Origin: Mansonella perstans | Taxonomy: Eukaryota; Nematoda; Chromadorea; Rhabditida; Onchocercidae | Reading direction: 5' to 3' | DNA length: 64,000 nucleotides | NCBI GenBank assembly: GCA_037074765.1 | Contig: JBAMDO010000175.1 | Coordinates: 55,040 to 119,039 of the forward strand | Shown here: piece by piece, positions 1 to 23,573 of the stretch | Layout: every line of letters begins with the position of its first letter | How positions within the stretch are numbered: position 1 is the first letter of the stretch | The notes under the pieces: model-generated | The model's database searches: none | What the model saw: only the letters and a program-made list of their open reading frames with translations | Told to the model about the DNA's origin: nothing | Translations under genes and position numbers: made by a program

Positions 1-587
1 AGTCGATGTGAAATCACTCTGTTAGATGAAAGAAAACAGTTAATCGTTCTGATTACTTCCGAGCTATTTCGCACAATGACGTACGTGATGACGCAAACAA
101 AAAAATTTTATTATTACATTTTTTTTTGAGATATTTCTTGAACTATGAAATTATGAGTGATAGTAATATAACGAAAAATATTAACGTATTCGAAAAGAAA
201 TATTAACGTATTACAGTTGCAACTGTCGGCATGATGATTGTTTTTTTTTTTTCTTTCAATTAACATTGTTTATGTGCAAGGACAGAAAGCAATTGTTTAG
301 AACAATGAACAAATGAACGTTTACGTTTTAACGTCATATTAGCTCTATCCTTTAACGTTATTTTCAGTCATGGCTATTTACTAAATTGTAAAATAATTCA
401 CGCAAGCAAATTTTGTCTTTTTTACCCATTGCATACGGAGATATTTCAGCTTTTTAGCTTTTGCTCAATTTGTCCAAAACGTTACTAAATCTAATATTCA
501 GTTCTCAATACAAAATCAATCATCATTCCACGAGGGACGCTTATTTCTTTACTTCCATTTCCAGGATCACTTCTTACCTAATATCGA

Positions 588-870
588 ATAAGTGAAACTT
601 GCTTGATGAAAGTTAGACTAATGTAGAATTAAGTGATACTTGTCGTAAAAGTAGATTAGGGGTAAGCGTAGTTGATTAGTTGCAAGTTATGCTAGGGACA
701 AGTGACACTTGCTTAGTCATAAATTAGATTAAGGGTAAGTATCATTTGCTTAATCTTTAGTCTTAGAAGCAAGTATCACTTTTAGGTTAAACTAATATAG
801 AGGTAAGTGGACAATTAATACAGAAGTAAGTATAGTAAGTTAGATTAATATAGGGGTAATTGCTTAGTCG
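588..870. repeat. Degenerate minisatellite, unit about 35-45 bp
   Basis: The line of units begins AAGTGAYACTTGCTTAGTC and ends AGATTAATATAGGGGT. It recurs about six times with substitutions and small length changes. No coding potential was seen. The repeat was read by eye, so the unit length is approximate. Confidence 0.6.
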
Positions 871-1129
871 AAAGTTTGCACTTCGACTGGTTTGTTTGTT
901 TTGTTTTTTTCTTTTAACATGAAATATCAAGATGAAAATAATTTGGTGGAACATATGAAGAGACTGATAAATTTACTGAACGGAGTCTGCACATGTATGT
1001 AAGCTTACCTGTACACAAAAATTCATCTCTTCAATAAAAGGGATCATTTTAGTAGATCGATAAATAGGCTACCGGGAATTCAATTTTCGCGGGTAATAAG
1101 TCAAATAGAGCGGGAAAAAAGAGGAGAAA

Positions 1130-1154
1130 AGGTCACAAGGTCACAAGGTCACAA
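1130..1154 (+). repeat. Three perfect 8-bp direct repeats, AGGTCA half-sites
   Basis: Three exact tandem copies of GGTCACAA follow an A, which places three AGGTCA hexamers two bases apart (DR2 spacing). AGGTCA is the consensus half-site of many nuclear hormone receptors. Whether this is a receptor site or a chance microsatellite cannot be told from sequence alone. Confidence 0.6.
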
Positions 1155-3383
1155 GTTTGAATTTGGTAATTGAAAAACAGGTAAAGGTGTTTTGTTGGAA
1201 AGAATGAAAAAGAGAGAAATTGGAATAATTCGTTAGTGAAATTTACTTTGTTTAACGAAATGAATATCTATATTTTCGGTGGTTAACGAACAAAAATCAA
1301 ATCATCGAAAATCAAACTTTATATAATTTCCGAATAATTTTATGGTTTTAATATTTATCACTTTCCATAACGTTTCTCAATTAGCCGAAAAATTCCAACA
1401 AAAAACAATCAGCCCTCAAAGTAAAATTATTTTTCCTCATTCCTATGCTCAACATTATAAATGATATTGCAAAATTACTTACTCATTCTGCTATCTAATG
1501 ATCTTTTTCAATAAAGAAAACTGAAAAAAAGTATAACGATCATTGATAAAATGAATTACTGCTTAAGTAAAGTATAGTGATCGCTGATAAAGATTAAGTA
1601 AGCAGGAGAAAAAGATGAAAATGATTGTTGATCATAGTGAGCTAATGTCATCGAGCGGTTCTTGAGATCTCCCAACAATAATCGGAATGTCCGGCATTTA
1701 TATATAGATAAATAGATAGATAAGCCGAGAAGTTTCCATTTTCAAATCTAAAGAATTTGCTATATGAATTATAAAGATGAGATTGATTTTTTGATGCAGT
1801 AAATCTATTTTCCCGCGGTTATGCGGATAGGTAACTTTGCAAATGTTTGCCGACACAATTAAAATTTGATATAAAATAGGAAGATATAATATAGGACAAA
1901 TATAGGAATGTATTTATTTGAATGTATATGCTTTTTTTCATAATTTTAATTTTTAATTAAAATGTTATACGTTACAACACGTAACACATATGGAAAAAAG
2001 CAGCAGAAAAAAGAGGAGAATCAGGAAGGAAAAAGAAGTTGAAATTGAAAGATTGAAATTGCGGGAAAATTGATAATGTTGTTGATCCTCAACTTCTCAA
2101 ACATCTTTCAATAAGGACAAACATAGGAATGTATACATAATGGTTCAGAACACTTAGAAACAACGACCACCTGAATTTAGCAGCGAAAACTATAATTAAA
2201 ACATGAAGCAGTCAACGGTAATTTACATGTAAATTATAATATTCATTTATGAACAATTAATTATCAATATAAAATATTGAAACGTTGCAATAAGCAAGGT
2301 GAAAAATCAACCAATCAATCAATTAATTAATATATAGCTCATCCGTCACTAATTTTTCAATAAGCAAAATTAGATTGAAATAAATTTATTTGAACGTATA
2401 TGCTTTTTTCCTTGAATGCTTTTATACGTGTTACACGTAAAGATTTATCAAATCATTAAGTGAAAAAGTAAAAAGGAAGAAGAATGAATTGATTTCAACT
2501 TTCTTAGTTAAATCTGTTCATTTAAATCTTACTGTAAAATTTTGGATATTTGTCTCAGCTTAGAAAAGAAATGTTCGAGAGGCGAAAATAGTGCAAATAC
2601 AATCTTTCCACTTATAGATCTTTTCGCTCATCTTTTCACTTTGTCATTTTAACCATTTATATATTTCGAAACATTTTATGATTTCATATTTTGCTCGTTA
2701 ATCTATTAATGATACTATTAGAGAAACAATGAAGCATTGATGAAAGAAAACAGGAGGATCATCGTCCAATGATACTAAAATGACATCCAAAAATGGCGTT
2801 ATTCTTGACTGATCAGTGATCGAGCAAATATTATTCAATATTGTTTAGCATAATCTCTGTTTAATATTTTTATTCTGAATTAGAACTAACAAATGTCTTA
2901 TGTATTACATTAGATATTTCTTTTAGATGCAAATTTATTCAAATAGGAAATATCAATGAGTAATAGTACTTGGCTTTGGTGCTAAAAGATTTTCATATAA
3001 AGAGGTATTACTGAGTGGAAAATATTATATGTTTTCTAATCAGTGAAAAAAAAATTCCAAAAAATTTCTTGCTAATTATAGTTTGTTTCTATTCTTCCCA
3101 CAATTACCGCTTACATATATGTTTTAATTTAACATTTCGAATTATGCATTATGTCAACAATTAATCTTATAATTTACATTATAAGATTATAAGATTAAAA
3201 ATGTTATATTTTGAATATCAAAATATAACATTTTCAGTAATTTCTATAAGAATTTAAAAAGTAAAATAAAATGCATTTCTTCAGTGAGCTATTAAGCATA
3301 TAGCAAATCTAACAACAATGATATTATTTATAGTCAAACTGCTATTAAGCATGATATAAAATATGAATGCAATAACAACATGA

Positions 3384-3492
3384 ACAGTGATGATGACATT
3401 TCCGCACAGATTATTATACTTCACATTACGCATTTATCACAGTGATGATGACATTTCCGCGTAGGTGTTATACTTTACATTACATTTGCATT
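3384..3492. repeat. Tandem duplication of about 54 bp
   Basis: The block starting CAGTGATGATGACATTTCCG and running to CATTACGCATTTAT occurs twice in a row with a few substitutions. It is non-coding and sits in the gene-free region upstream of spt-16. Confidence 0.7.
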
Positions 3493-4760
3493 GAAGCATA
3501 GAATTAAAATTGTTTTAATTAAATGTATTTCTTCTATAACTTGTCTAAAATTATATCGTCGCTGTGAAGTATTGATGGGTCATTGATTAGATAAGTTATG
3601 TAGAGTTCCTTTTTGCCTTGCAAAAACAATCTCTCGAATCACCGTATATTGTGGATGAATAAAATTGTTGATGAAATCCTAAGCATTTTTAGATTGTATT
3701 TTTCAATATACCGTATCTTCGTAATGATTTCTTCATTATGTGCTTAATGATAGTAGCAAACTTGCTACTCTTTATGGTCAGTTAGTCCATTATGTCAGAA
3801 AAAAAGTTTCATCTTGTTTCTATTGCAAATTATTGACATAATTTTATTCTTATTAATGTTCAATTACAGTTACAACTTATCATTTCATCCAATCTCATCA
3901 CTAATACATTCCGGCCATCACTCACATTATTTTAATACTTACCTTCTTAATTAATGATCTTAATTAGCAATATCTCACTAACATATCTGCTAATATTATA
4001 TTGATATTTTAATTTTTTCTAAGTTAATAAAATATCATTAATAAAAAAGGGAAGTATTAAATGTAAAATTAGCAGATATATCAATGATCTGCTAAGTCTA
4101 CTTCACCACCAGTTATAAATTTATTGCTCCAAAATTTGTCACTAAAAAATTTTTATTAATAAATTCAAAATATTTTTTAGCTATCGACAATTTTTCTAAA
4201 AGTTTTAAATATAGAATATTTTAATGATACATAAAAGAGTGAAAGATCGACGAATAATCAGTGAGTACATTGATAAAAATGAGTGATCAAAGCAATGGCC
4301 GAAATAATACAGTAATGATAAAAAGGCATGAATAACACTCATTGGTCAAGCATTGACCTTTCTAGCAGATTGACCTCTAATGCTAAATTCTAAATTAAAA
4401 TAGGAAGAAATTCGGAAAGGAAGAAATCAAAAATAATAAAATATTACTATTGAATCCATTGAAGTTTAATTTGTGGGAGAGACTAGATGTTGCATAGTGA
4501 CTCCTTTTTTGCACAAATTATTGAAACAATAAAAAATAAAAAATGCCCGCTTGGTTGGCGGTATTATTTTGCAGTGGACGAGCGTGAATTTCGGGCAAAT
4601 TTTACATTTCCATGGAGTTTTTTTTTTTTTTTTGCCCAATTTTTTTCTCTTTTACGTGCAAAAAAACTATACTACTTAATGTCAGTTCTCAGGTCGTAGA
4701 CGTTAACACTTAACTGAACGTGTGAACGTGTGTCCTTTCCACACTATTCAACACATCACT

Positions 4761-12277
<7,517 letters not shown>

Positions 12278-13692
12278 AGAGTTCATTATCGTTTTTATCA
12301 TCGGCAGTTGTTGTGCTTTTATGTAAATTTATTGATAAGAAGTAGAAATAATCTTTGTACGCTTTTGCTTGATTATCAGAATTATCATTTTAAGATTAAT
12401 TTTCCAAGATTACTTTCCGTTCCTTCGTACTTTTAAATTTTGTTTTAGAATGTTGCCTCAGGGTGTTACTTTATCCTCTTTTTTTTACAATTTGATTCAT
12501 GTTCATATGTATTTCTTTCCAGTTCGTCTGTACTTGAAAAAGAGACCCATTCTGAATTATTTTCAACTTTCTTTGTCTTTGATGCAACCAACTTATCCAA
12601 TGGTTTTGAATAAAAATCGTTAAAAGCAAATAGTTATTCACTCTTCTATGCTCTCTCTCTAACTGACGTTCTTGAAGGGACAAACCAATCTATAATCACT
12701 TCGTATTTTTTGTTGTGGCCTTTCACCATTTATCACCATGTATCGGCTTCAAATAGTCCCGAATTCATTTCAAAAAAGTTCATGTCTTCGATAAAACACA
12801 CTTGGTTCTTTTTCCTATCGAGTGAGAAACTGAATAAAAATTGATTTATCAATTTCTTTGTATTTTCTAGAAATATGGAGGGCGAATAGAACGGATGAGC
12901 TAACTGCGAATGATTATAGCATGGTTCAAAACAAAAGACCACATGTGATAACATAATATGATCAAGGTGAAACGGCAAAACGATAAAACGTGGTGACACT
13001 GTAAAACAGCATCCTGAGCATAAGAAATTAGAAGTCGAAGAATTTAGGGTACTAAATTCAGTTTGTTTCGGGGATTTGCGGAACTTAATGCTAGCTATTT
13101 CTCTCTCAATTCTGGAAAGCCCTAATGTAACTCCATAATAATTCTATAAAGAGTACAGCAAATACAATATTGAATCGAGAAGTATATACGTAATTAAAAC
13201 TAAGAATTAGAATTTGTACATGCAAGTGGAACCGATAAACGCATATAGAATAACATTAAAATTATGAAATAGCAATTAGGTCATCAAAAGACCAGTTTCA
13301 CTGTAAACATTTAAAAAGATAAACTGATTTATTAGTAGTATATTATTCGTTTTTTCTAATTTCTTAGTTTTACTAACGTTTCAAGAAATACGGAAAACAC
13401 GGATACTTCCAATAAATGTCAGCTTTCAGTTTTGTTTGACATTGATTCATAGCAAAATGTGTATTTGTATAAATTTCTTTGTTTTGCCGAATTTGAAAAT
13501 AAAAAAAACAATACTACTATATTTCCTGACATTGCATTAATCATCCAGATACCAACGATATAGCTTTAAATTGTCGAACAATTATCAGCAACAGTGAATG
13601 CTAATAAACAGAAACAGAAAGACGTTAATTTAATTTCCTAGTTTTACAACAACACGCAAAGGATAAATTTAGTTACAGAAATAAATAACAAT
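12278..13692. other. Convergent intergenic region, spt-16 / NAA30
   Basis: This interval holds the 3' ends of two genes that point at each other. Short open frames lie on both strands, but none has recognisable homology or a supported splice structure. I see no RNA gene or mobile element in it. Confidence 0.5.
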
Positions 13693-16015
13693 TTATGGGA
13701 CGCATTGAGTATTTCCGACAAATATCGGTGGATCAAGAAGCAGAGATTCGTTGATGGTAGTTAAAAAAAGCTTAAGCCTATAAGCATCTACACCATTTAA
13801 ATAATAACGAAATAATCGTTTCTCCCGAATGAATCCTAAATTACTATACAGGCGTAGAGCATCTGAATTAGTTACTTCGGTTTCCAATACAACCTGAAAA
13901 CTACTAAGAATTATACGAGAATTCATGTGTAGATCAAGAAAAAATAGGGCTAGCTTATTTTCCCTCGATGCGACAACTACCATTATTTGACAAAAAAACA
14001 GAAGCTTAAAACAAAACAATTCAATATTAAAAAAGAAAAAAATGTAGATAAATTAAATATTCACTTGATCGCAGCCCATTTCTTGCATATTTGATATAAC
14101 TTTTTGTACCAAACGAGTGCCTGAAAATGTGAGATGTCTGCAAATTACACTAGGAGTAAATGAGATACTTTTAAGAAGAGACAGGATGAAACTCATTATT
14201 TATACCCACCTATACCCATTTTCCGATGTGATTCGTCGACCGCAAGCATTGCAATATATCCCCGACGACGATTTTCTCGACTCAAATCCAGCTTACAGAC
14301 AATCACACCAACATATTTGCCATCGTCCTCATCCAATGCCTAAATTATTTCAATAAAACTCGAGTTAGGATAAATTCATTTCGGGATTTCATTGGTTTTT
14401 TTTTTCTAGAACTATCTAAAAAATAGCCTGAAAACTATTACTAATACTAAGTTGGCTTTTATCCTGATTACAAGTACCGCTATTCGTCGGAAAATTAAAA
14501 AGGGTGCAGCTGTGAAGAGATGATGTATTTTATTACTACAGATCTAGTCATTCGTAGTGGAATGTCTTTTTTGTGATTAAGTCAGTACTATATTATCAGA
14601 ATGATAATGGACAAACAACGAGTTCAAGTTTTCTTCGCCTCTGCTGCTGTTATCATCGATATCCGGTTCCTCCGGAGAAAAATGCTGTGGCAGCAGAGAG
14701 GACTGAAGAGAAAGTAAAATGCTAAGAATTATTAAAGACATACAGCGGTTCATTAAAGACACACAAATAGAAATATAAAATGTATTGCGCAGAATAGTTC
14801 AATATGACTAAAGCTAAAGGAATGTTGAACATTAGCGTGAGACAAGAATGAAATGAAAAGCTTTTGTGGCAAAGAATAAATTACCGAATAAATAGTGAAG
14901 TTCATAACTTCACAAGTAAGGTTAATACTTTATAAATAATGGAAATACGTAGAGTAAGTTCAGGAGCAAATGGGATAAAAAAGGAAGTTGAATAATGGAA
15001 TTTTTTAATAATAAGAACATTAAAAAGAAGAAAATAATTAGAAAAAAGTTGCGTGCGATCTAAGAATATTAAACTGCAGTGTAAGCCATTAAGCCATATT
15101 GTCAACCGATCGCAAAGACCAACAAACTATCACCTTTATAAAAAATGAAGGATAGATAAAAGCGAAAACAGAAAAGTATGGAAAACAAAAAATTTTTCCT
15201 TTTGCTTTTTAGAAAATCACTGTTTTGATGGCACTGCAATTTATCAGTTATCCTAAAGAACAACAGTAGAAATCTTAGTAAATAATCTCGTGAACTAGCG
15301 ATAAACATTAGAAAATGCATATCGCCATAAAATCATTTCTCTCTGAACAATGATTTTTTTCTTTTTTTTGCAAAAGACTTACTAGCAAGCATAATTTTGG
15401 CCAATTATGTATGAAATAGCGATAAGTATAAATGGAATAAGGCTCGCTGAGTACATTCGTAATAAGTTGTATAATATCAGCCATTTGACGTTCATTCTCG
15501 TATTCAACTATACGAATACGCTTTATTTGTATGCTTGATACTACTGTTTGACTTTCCGCTTCCACAACTGAACCATTTGGTGTATAATTTTCCATTTTAC
15601 ATTGTGTTATTTGAGCATTGTTCACTTCACCAACTTGTTTCTGGAAATTTTAGCATACAAAGATAACAAATAATAGATAATTATAATGAAAGAAAATAAA
15701 GATCATGAAGAATAGGTATGTGTATTTAAAATTTTTTACTAGAAATTCATGAACATGCACAGAAATATCAGAAAATGCAATGAAATATGAAAAAGTAAAT
15801 TTTACAGAATATTCGGAAAAAAACTGAAATTATAAATAACCCACCTTTTCCATTCGTTCGTTTTTCATTTCATCAATTCCCTTGATACATTCACTTGAAC
15901 TAGCTGCATTTGTTAAAGCTAAACAACGTTTCAGTGTTAAGATGGCTTCGTCCAGTATTTCCACGGAACTATTGTTTCTGCTCGAATAAGGACATATTTC
16001 GATGCCGTTCTCCAT
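13693..16015 (-). CDS. NAA30: N-alpha-acetyltransferase 30, NatC catalytic subunit
   Basis: NatC acetylates N-terminal Met followed by a bulky hydrophobic residue, co-translationally on the ribosome with NAA35 and NAA38. Five in-phase exons on the minus strand: 16015-15845, 15640-15383, 14339-14210, 14120-14065, 13893-13693, giving about 271 residues. The first ~110 residues are a poorly conserved, Ser/Asn/Glu-rich lead. The rest is a GNAT fold with [41 protein letters not shown], the acetyl-CoA loop RKMGIGTRL (pattern R-x-x-G-x-G), [20 protein letters not shown] and [18 protein letters not shown]. These match Mak3/NAA30 and exclude NAA10 or NAA50. The 21 C-terminal residues after the GNAT domain are lineage-specific. 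Intron 2 (15382-14340, about 1 kb) is much longer than the others and contains a sequence duplicated elsewhere in the window. Confidence 0.95.
14340..15229 (-). repeat. Duplicated segment, copy 1 (in NAA30 intron 2)
   Basis: Read on the minus strand, this segment matches plus-strand 37183-38012. By eye the inner part 14340-14862 differs from 37490-38012 at about ten positions over some 520 bp. The outer part 14863-15229 is clearly more diverged, with small gaps. The match ends exactly at the AG acceptor of intron 2, and exon 3 is not part of it. It encloses a 58-codon open frame (about 14753-14577) that is also intact in the other copy. Confidence 0.9.
14577..14753 (-). other. Conserved small ORF nested in NAA30 intron 2 (unproven)
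   Basis: From the in-frame ATG this reads 58 codons: MNRC, then a hydrophobic stretch ([16 protein letters not shown]) that would pass as a signal peptide, then an acidic polar tail ([29 protein letters not shown]). The inverted copy at 37600-37776 differs by two residues. The flanks are just as similar as the ORF, so the conservation reflects recent duplication and not demonstrated selection. No homology is recognised. It may be a tiny secreted-peptide gene or chance. Confidence 0.25.
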
Positions 16016-16915
16016 ATCATACCGCCAAAATTACTATTAAAAAAAAAAAAAAAAAACTTGAAAATTAAGTGATTGTCAGACTTTACGCAGCTTGCTAGAT
16101 GGATAACGCAAATCTTCTTTAGCACTCTTCAAAACGTACTGTTAAATATAAAACTGAAATACAGTATATTGGTATTATAAAAAATAAAAATAAAAATAAA
16201 CCGATTATAATCCAGTTTTAACAAACGTTAACACTAGTTTCAAATTATTCCGAACAGATTGAACAAGTTTGCAGAAATCTATGTCTATTAAAGAAAAATT
16301 TAAATGAATTTAATCATCATGCAGTTAATTGCTCAATATACAGTAATATCCATGCAATAATAAACCTACAACAACTAATAGCTACAAAGTAGGAATGAAT
16401 AAACATTGCCTCAGAATAATATTTTCATCGAATGTTTCCGTCATTTATCAGTAACTCAAAGCTATATTCCAGAATACATGAAGTAAACAAACTTTTCCTA
16501 GTAATGCTACTAATACAATTACACAGTAATTTGCAGCAATAGCCTTCCAATTATCTAACATTAGACGAAGAATTCATCTGAACGTAATAAAAAGCAATGA
16601 AAACCAAATTAATAAAATATGAAACAAGTTTCATCATTTTCTCTAATATAACATAACATGATCCTGGATAATCAATTTTTATTTTCATGAGAAATATTAC
16701 TTTTACATAATTTTTATTTCACTTCAATTAGTCCTTCGTAAATTTTATGCAATATATAATAGATGAATTAGTAAAGTTATCACATATTCGAAATAAGAAG
16801 TCAAAGTTTAGACGAACATTATTACAGCCGTACGAATTCCAAATTTTCTCTTGAACTTCAAAAAATTGGGAATCAATTAGTTAAAAAATATTGCTTACAG
16901 ATAAACAAAAATCAA
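16016..16915. other. Intergenic, MSP-domain gene to NAA30
   Basis: These are about 900 bp between two minus-strand genes. A poly-A run at 16036-16056 lies just upstream of the NAA30 ATG on the coding strand (as poly-T) and could be a polypyrimidine tract for a splice acceptor. No other feature is seen. Confidence 0.5.
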
Positions 16916-18807
16916 TTACTTATCATATTGTTTTTGTTTAGAATTACTTAATGTTCCTAGAAAATAGAAGAAAATGATCAAAAAAAGCAATCCAAACAAG
17001 GTATCTTTTGACTGTTGATTAAGCCATTCTGCAACATTATTTATTATAATTTCTGGCTTTATCATATTGCTTTCTTCCGCTCCTTTTTCAATCGTGCGAA
17101 CAACTGTCTCTCTAAAATTTTACAAAGTCTTTTAAAAAAAATAAAAGGAATTTTATTTTAGAAATTCTGCTTATTTACTGAATTATGCATTAAAACTGAA
17201 TTTACTTTCATGATTTCATGTAAATACAACACGGCAATGCATCTACAGTTACTAGTTTTAAATTTAGTAACTAAATTTTGCTTCTCTAAAAGAACCTTCT
17301 GATAATGTTTGGTAGGATAATCTCGTACTGGCGGGATGTTTCATCTTATTGTCTTACCAAATAATTAAAATTAACCTTGACACCGATCGAGAATGTTCAG
17401 TAGTAACTGCATCCAACATCAATTGCTCGACTGGTGGATTATGTGGATCACAAGTCTGACCTGATAAAATTCTACCTAAAAAAAAAAAAAAAAACACCAA
17501 AAATGACGAGATCCCGAAATACGATAAGTCGACTAGGGAACTGAAAACTTACCGATAAGCTTTGTTAGAGTGTGTTTTTCATTTTCCGCTTTATCAAGAA
17601 GAAAATCTAGAATAAGAAGCAATTTTGGATGTCGTGCATCAGACCATTTCTCAACATTCGCTTCACGACGCCATGTTAAGGTACATTTTGCTGAACCGTG
17701 CGCATCAATATAACCTTTTGAACTTGGTAATGCCTAAAAATGTAAGGATAAACTTGTGAATGTAAGTTATTCATTCTACATCATTCGCAAATTTTACATC
17801 AATTACACTTCTCTCATACATTTTTGGAAAAAAAAAACACTGAATGAGGATTAGCGCAAAATTTAAGCATTTGAAAATTTTAGATAAAGTATTTCTAATT
17901 TTTTCGCATAAACAAATAATACAGAAATATTTGAGCCTGGTTCACTTTTCAATTTGAACTTCAACGGTCGTTCACTAATATTGCTGAGCAGTAGTTGTAC
18001 ACGTGCAACATTTGGTAACTGCTTTATTGGAACAAAATGTAACAATGTTGCTCTGAACATTTTAAAAAAAATTAGCTTCAGACTTCAGAATAATTCTATT
18101 TTGAAATATTCTTTCTGAAATTAAGAAAACTTATTCTTTTACCCTTTCCTAATTAATAGTTATAAAAGGTGCAGGAAGATAAAAGACTTACCTTTGATGT
18201 CTAGATCGTACACTTTTTTCTTGCACAACTTTCTCTTGCACTTCGTAATTTCTCCTTAGGACTGGATCTTTCGAAATTTGTTTAACACCGGTCGATGAAT
18301 CCCGCACATCGTGATTTTTAACTGTTGCAGACCCCGCAGCACCCAAATTATCATTTCCTACTTTTTCAGTAATGCCGGAGGTGGATGTTTCGGTTAATGA
18401 GGAAGTTTTACCGGGATCGCCTGTTTCTATTTCTTTTTTCGTATTTTGATTATGCCTTCAAAAAAGAAAAATCATCTTGGATTAAATAAAACTCATACTG
18501 TAACTTTAACCCCATAATGAGCCTGTTGATACGAAATGTTGTCATAGCTATATGGAAAATTCATGTGCTATAAGTTCGACTAACATTAACATTTTGAATT
18601 ACTTTTAAGATTTGAGCAGACTTAATTTAGACTATTCGGTAAGTATTAGTTTGAAATATACTTCTTGAATTTCTTAAATAATTCAGTTCTGTGAACAATA
18701 TCAGTACTAGTAATTGAAGAATTATCATCAACAGAAACTTGCTCGGAACATCGTTTTCCTATGTAAAAGGAAAAAATAAACAAACTCAAGTGCATACCCA
18801 TAAACAT
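16916..18807 (-). CDS. MSP (major sperm protein)-domain protein with C-terminal membrane anchor
   Basis: Six minus-strand exons join in phase: 18807-18662, 18455-18192, 18052-17923, 17733-17553, 17475-17382, 17111-16916, giving about 336 residues. Residues 1-130 are low-complexity Ser/Thr/Lys/Glu linker. About 135-235 form an immunoglobulin-like MSP domain (PNVARVQLLLSNISERPLKF, KLKSEPGSNISALPSSKG, then AKCTLTWRR). A single hydrophobic helix (LFGLLFLIIFFYFLGTL) lies about 15 residues from the C-terminus. This layout is that of VAP/MOSPD tail-anchored proteins, which sit in the ER membrane and bind partner motifs at contact sites, unlike the soluble sperm cytoskeletal MSPs. The N-terminus is uncertain: the chosen ATG reads MFMGMHLSLFIF into a strong acceptor-like TTTTACATAG, so the true first exon may lie elsewhere. 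An exact family assignment needs a search. Confidence 0.75.
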
Positions 18808-19648
18808 CTGATGTCATTTATGACAACGACCGTTCGATGTAATAAAAAAAGAAACGAATGTGATGAGAAAGCAAATGCACTAATATTTTAACAAAAATTT
18901 TCCCCTAGCAACCATCTGTCAATCACAAAGGCAATCTTAGCATTCTTTCAGCCTAATTCTTTACCAGATGTCAAAACTGTGCTATCAACAGCGGTACATC
19001 ACTAATACGACTTGTTGCTAATGTCTAATCAGTAATAGATCTTAACGTAAAACTTGCTAAACATTTGATTTCATAGTCTTCCCTCATTCCCCTTTTGATG
19101 GCATTCATTATTCATCTGTAAAGGCAAAAAAATAAAACCATTAAATAGGAGCGTCATCGAAATACCATATAACGAAACCATCAGTAGCTACAGGAAACCA
19201 ACAAAATGATTGGAAAAGTGCATTCAAAAATATCGACTAACACTTTTCATTTGCATAACAAGTGCATGGTAATACAGTATAAGAAATGAAAAAACAATTG
19301 AAATGTAGAGAAAAATATAAACGAAAACAATTCTTCAGGTTTTTGGATATTTCATTTGATGATATAAATTCTTTAATTTAAATGGATAACGGACAACATT
19401 TTATCAAGAAAAACAGAATTGATAAAATTTCAAAAACTGGTATAAAATTTCAAACGAATATTAGAAAAAAAAAAGGTTTTAAGGAAATTGCCGAATGGTT
19501 CACTGGAAATTCGAATCTTGAAGATAAAAAACAAGCGAAGCTCCAAAAGCCTGAACAAAATACTACTTGTAATATTTCAACAAAATCGAAACTTATGAAA
19601 AAATTTAGAATAGATACTGCAAAAGTGAAAAAGTTTAAAGCAATTGAA

Positions 19649-23210
<3,562 letters not shown>

Positions 23211-23573
23211 TAATGAGTGCAAATAACTTAGGATTACAAAATGAAATGGTAAACACAATTTTGAAACTGTACAAACTGGAAAATAAGAGATTTCTTATAT
23301 TGAAACCGGAATGCTTGATCAAGCATCACTTGTAAATGAAAAGATGCGCTATCAACCTGGGATGTTATATTTGTAGTTGAAAGCGATTCCAATGTTACTT
23401 ACCTTTCATCTTATCAGATCTGCGCTTTTATGCTTGAAAAAATTTCTATTAAGTTTTTAACATTCAATGATTTTGAAAGCAAAGCAGGATTTGAGAAATT
23501 TGCCATTTCCTTCAGAGAATTTCCTGAGGAAAAGGCAATGGGATTGAATTGTGCTTTTTTAATCAGAAATTGA
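23211..23573 (+). other. Possible unassigned exon(s) or gene remnant
   Basis: A TTTCAG acceptor-like site is followed by an ATG (about 23213) reading MSANNLGLQNEM into a GTAAAC donor. Farther on, 23340-23573 is open for 77 codons without a Met (STWDVIFVVESDSNVTYLSS, FREFPEEKAMGLNCAFLIRN), and its composition looks more protein-like than its surroundings. An acceptor-like TTATATTTGTAG lies at 23363-23374. I cannot join the pieces into one gene or name a family, so it may be a decayed gene. Confidence 0.25.

Larger units (their letters stand above)
1..4760. other. Gene-free region upstream of spt-16
   Basis: No open frame here resembles a conserved protein and none has a convincing chain of splice sites. 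The stretch is AT-rich with homopolymers. It holds the repeats listed separately (about 588-870, 1130-1154, 3384-3492). A short dispersed repeat also appears around 1903-1930 and 2387-2410, sharing the core TTATTTGAACGTATATGC with one mismatch. The last few hundred bases probably carry the spt-16 promoter and 5' leader. A TTCTCAG acceptor-like site near 4684-4690 could receive a spliced leader. Confidence 0.5.

Noticed and set aside
18759..18798. Intron between an ATGACATCAG-type start and the MSP-domain gene's first coding block
   Set aside because: It would be only about 40 bases long and joins in the wrong phase; reading straight through from 18807 keeps frame.
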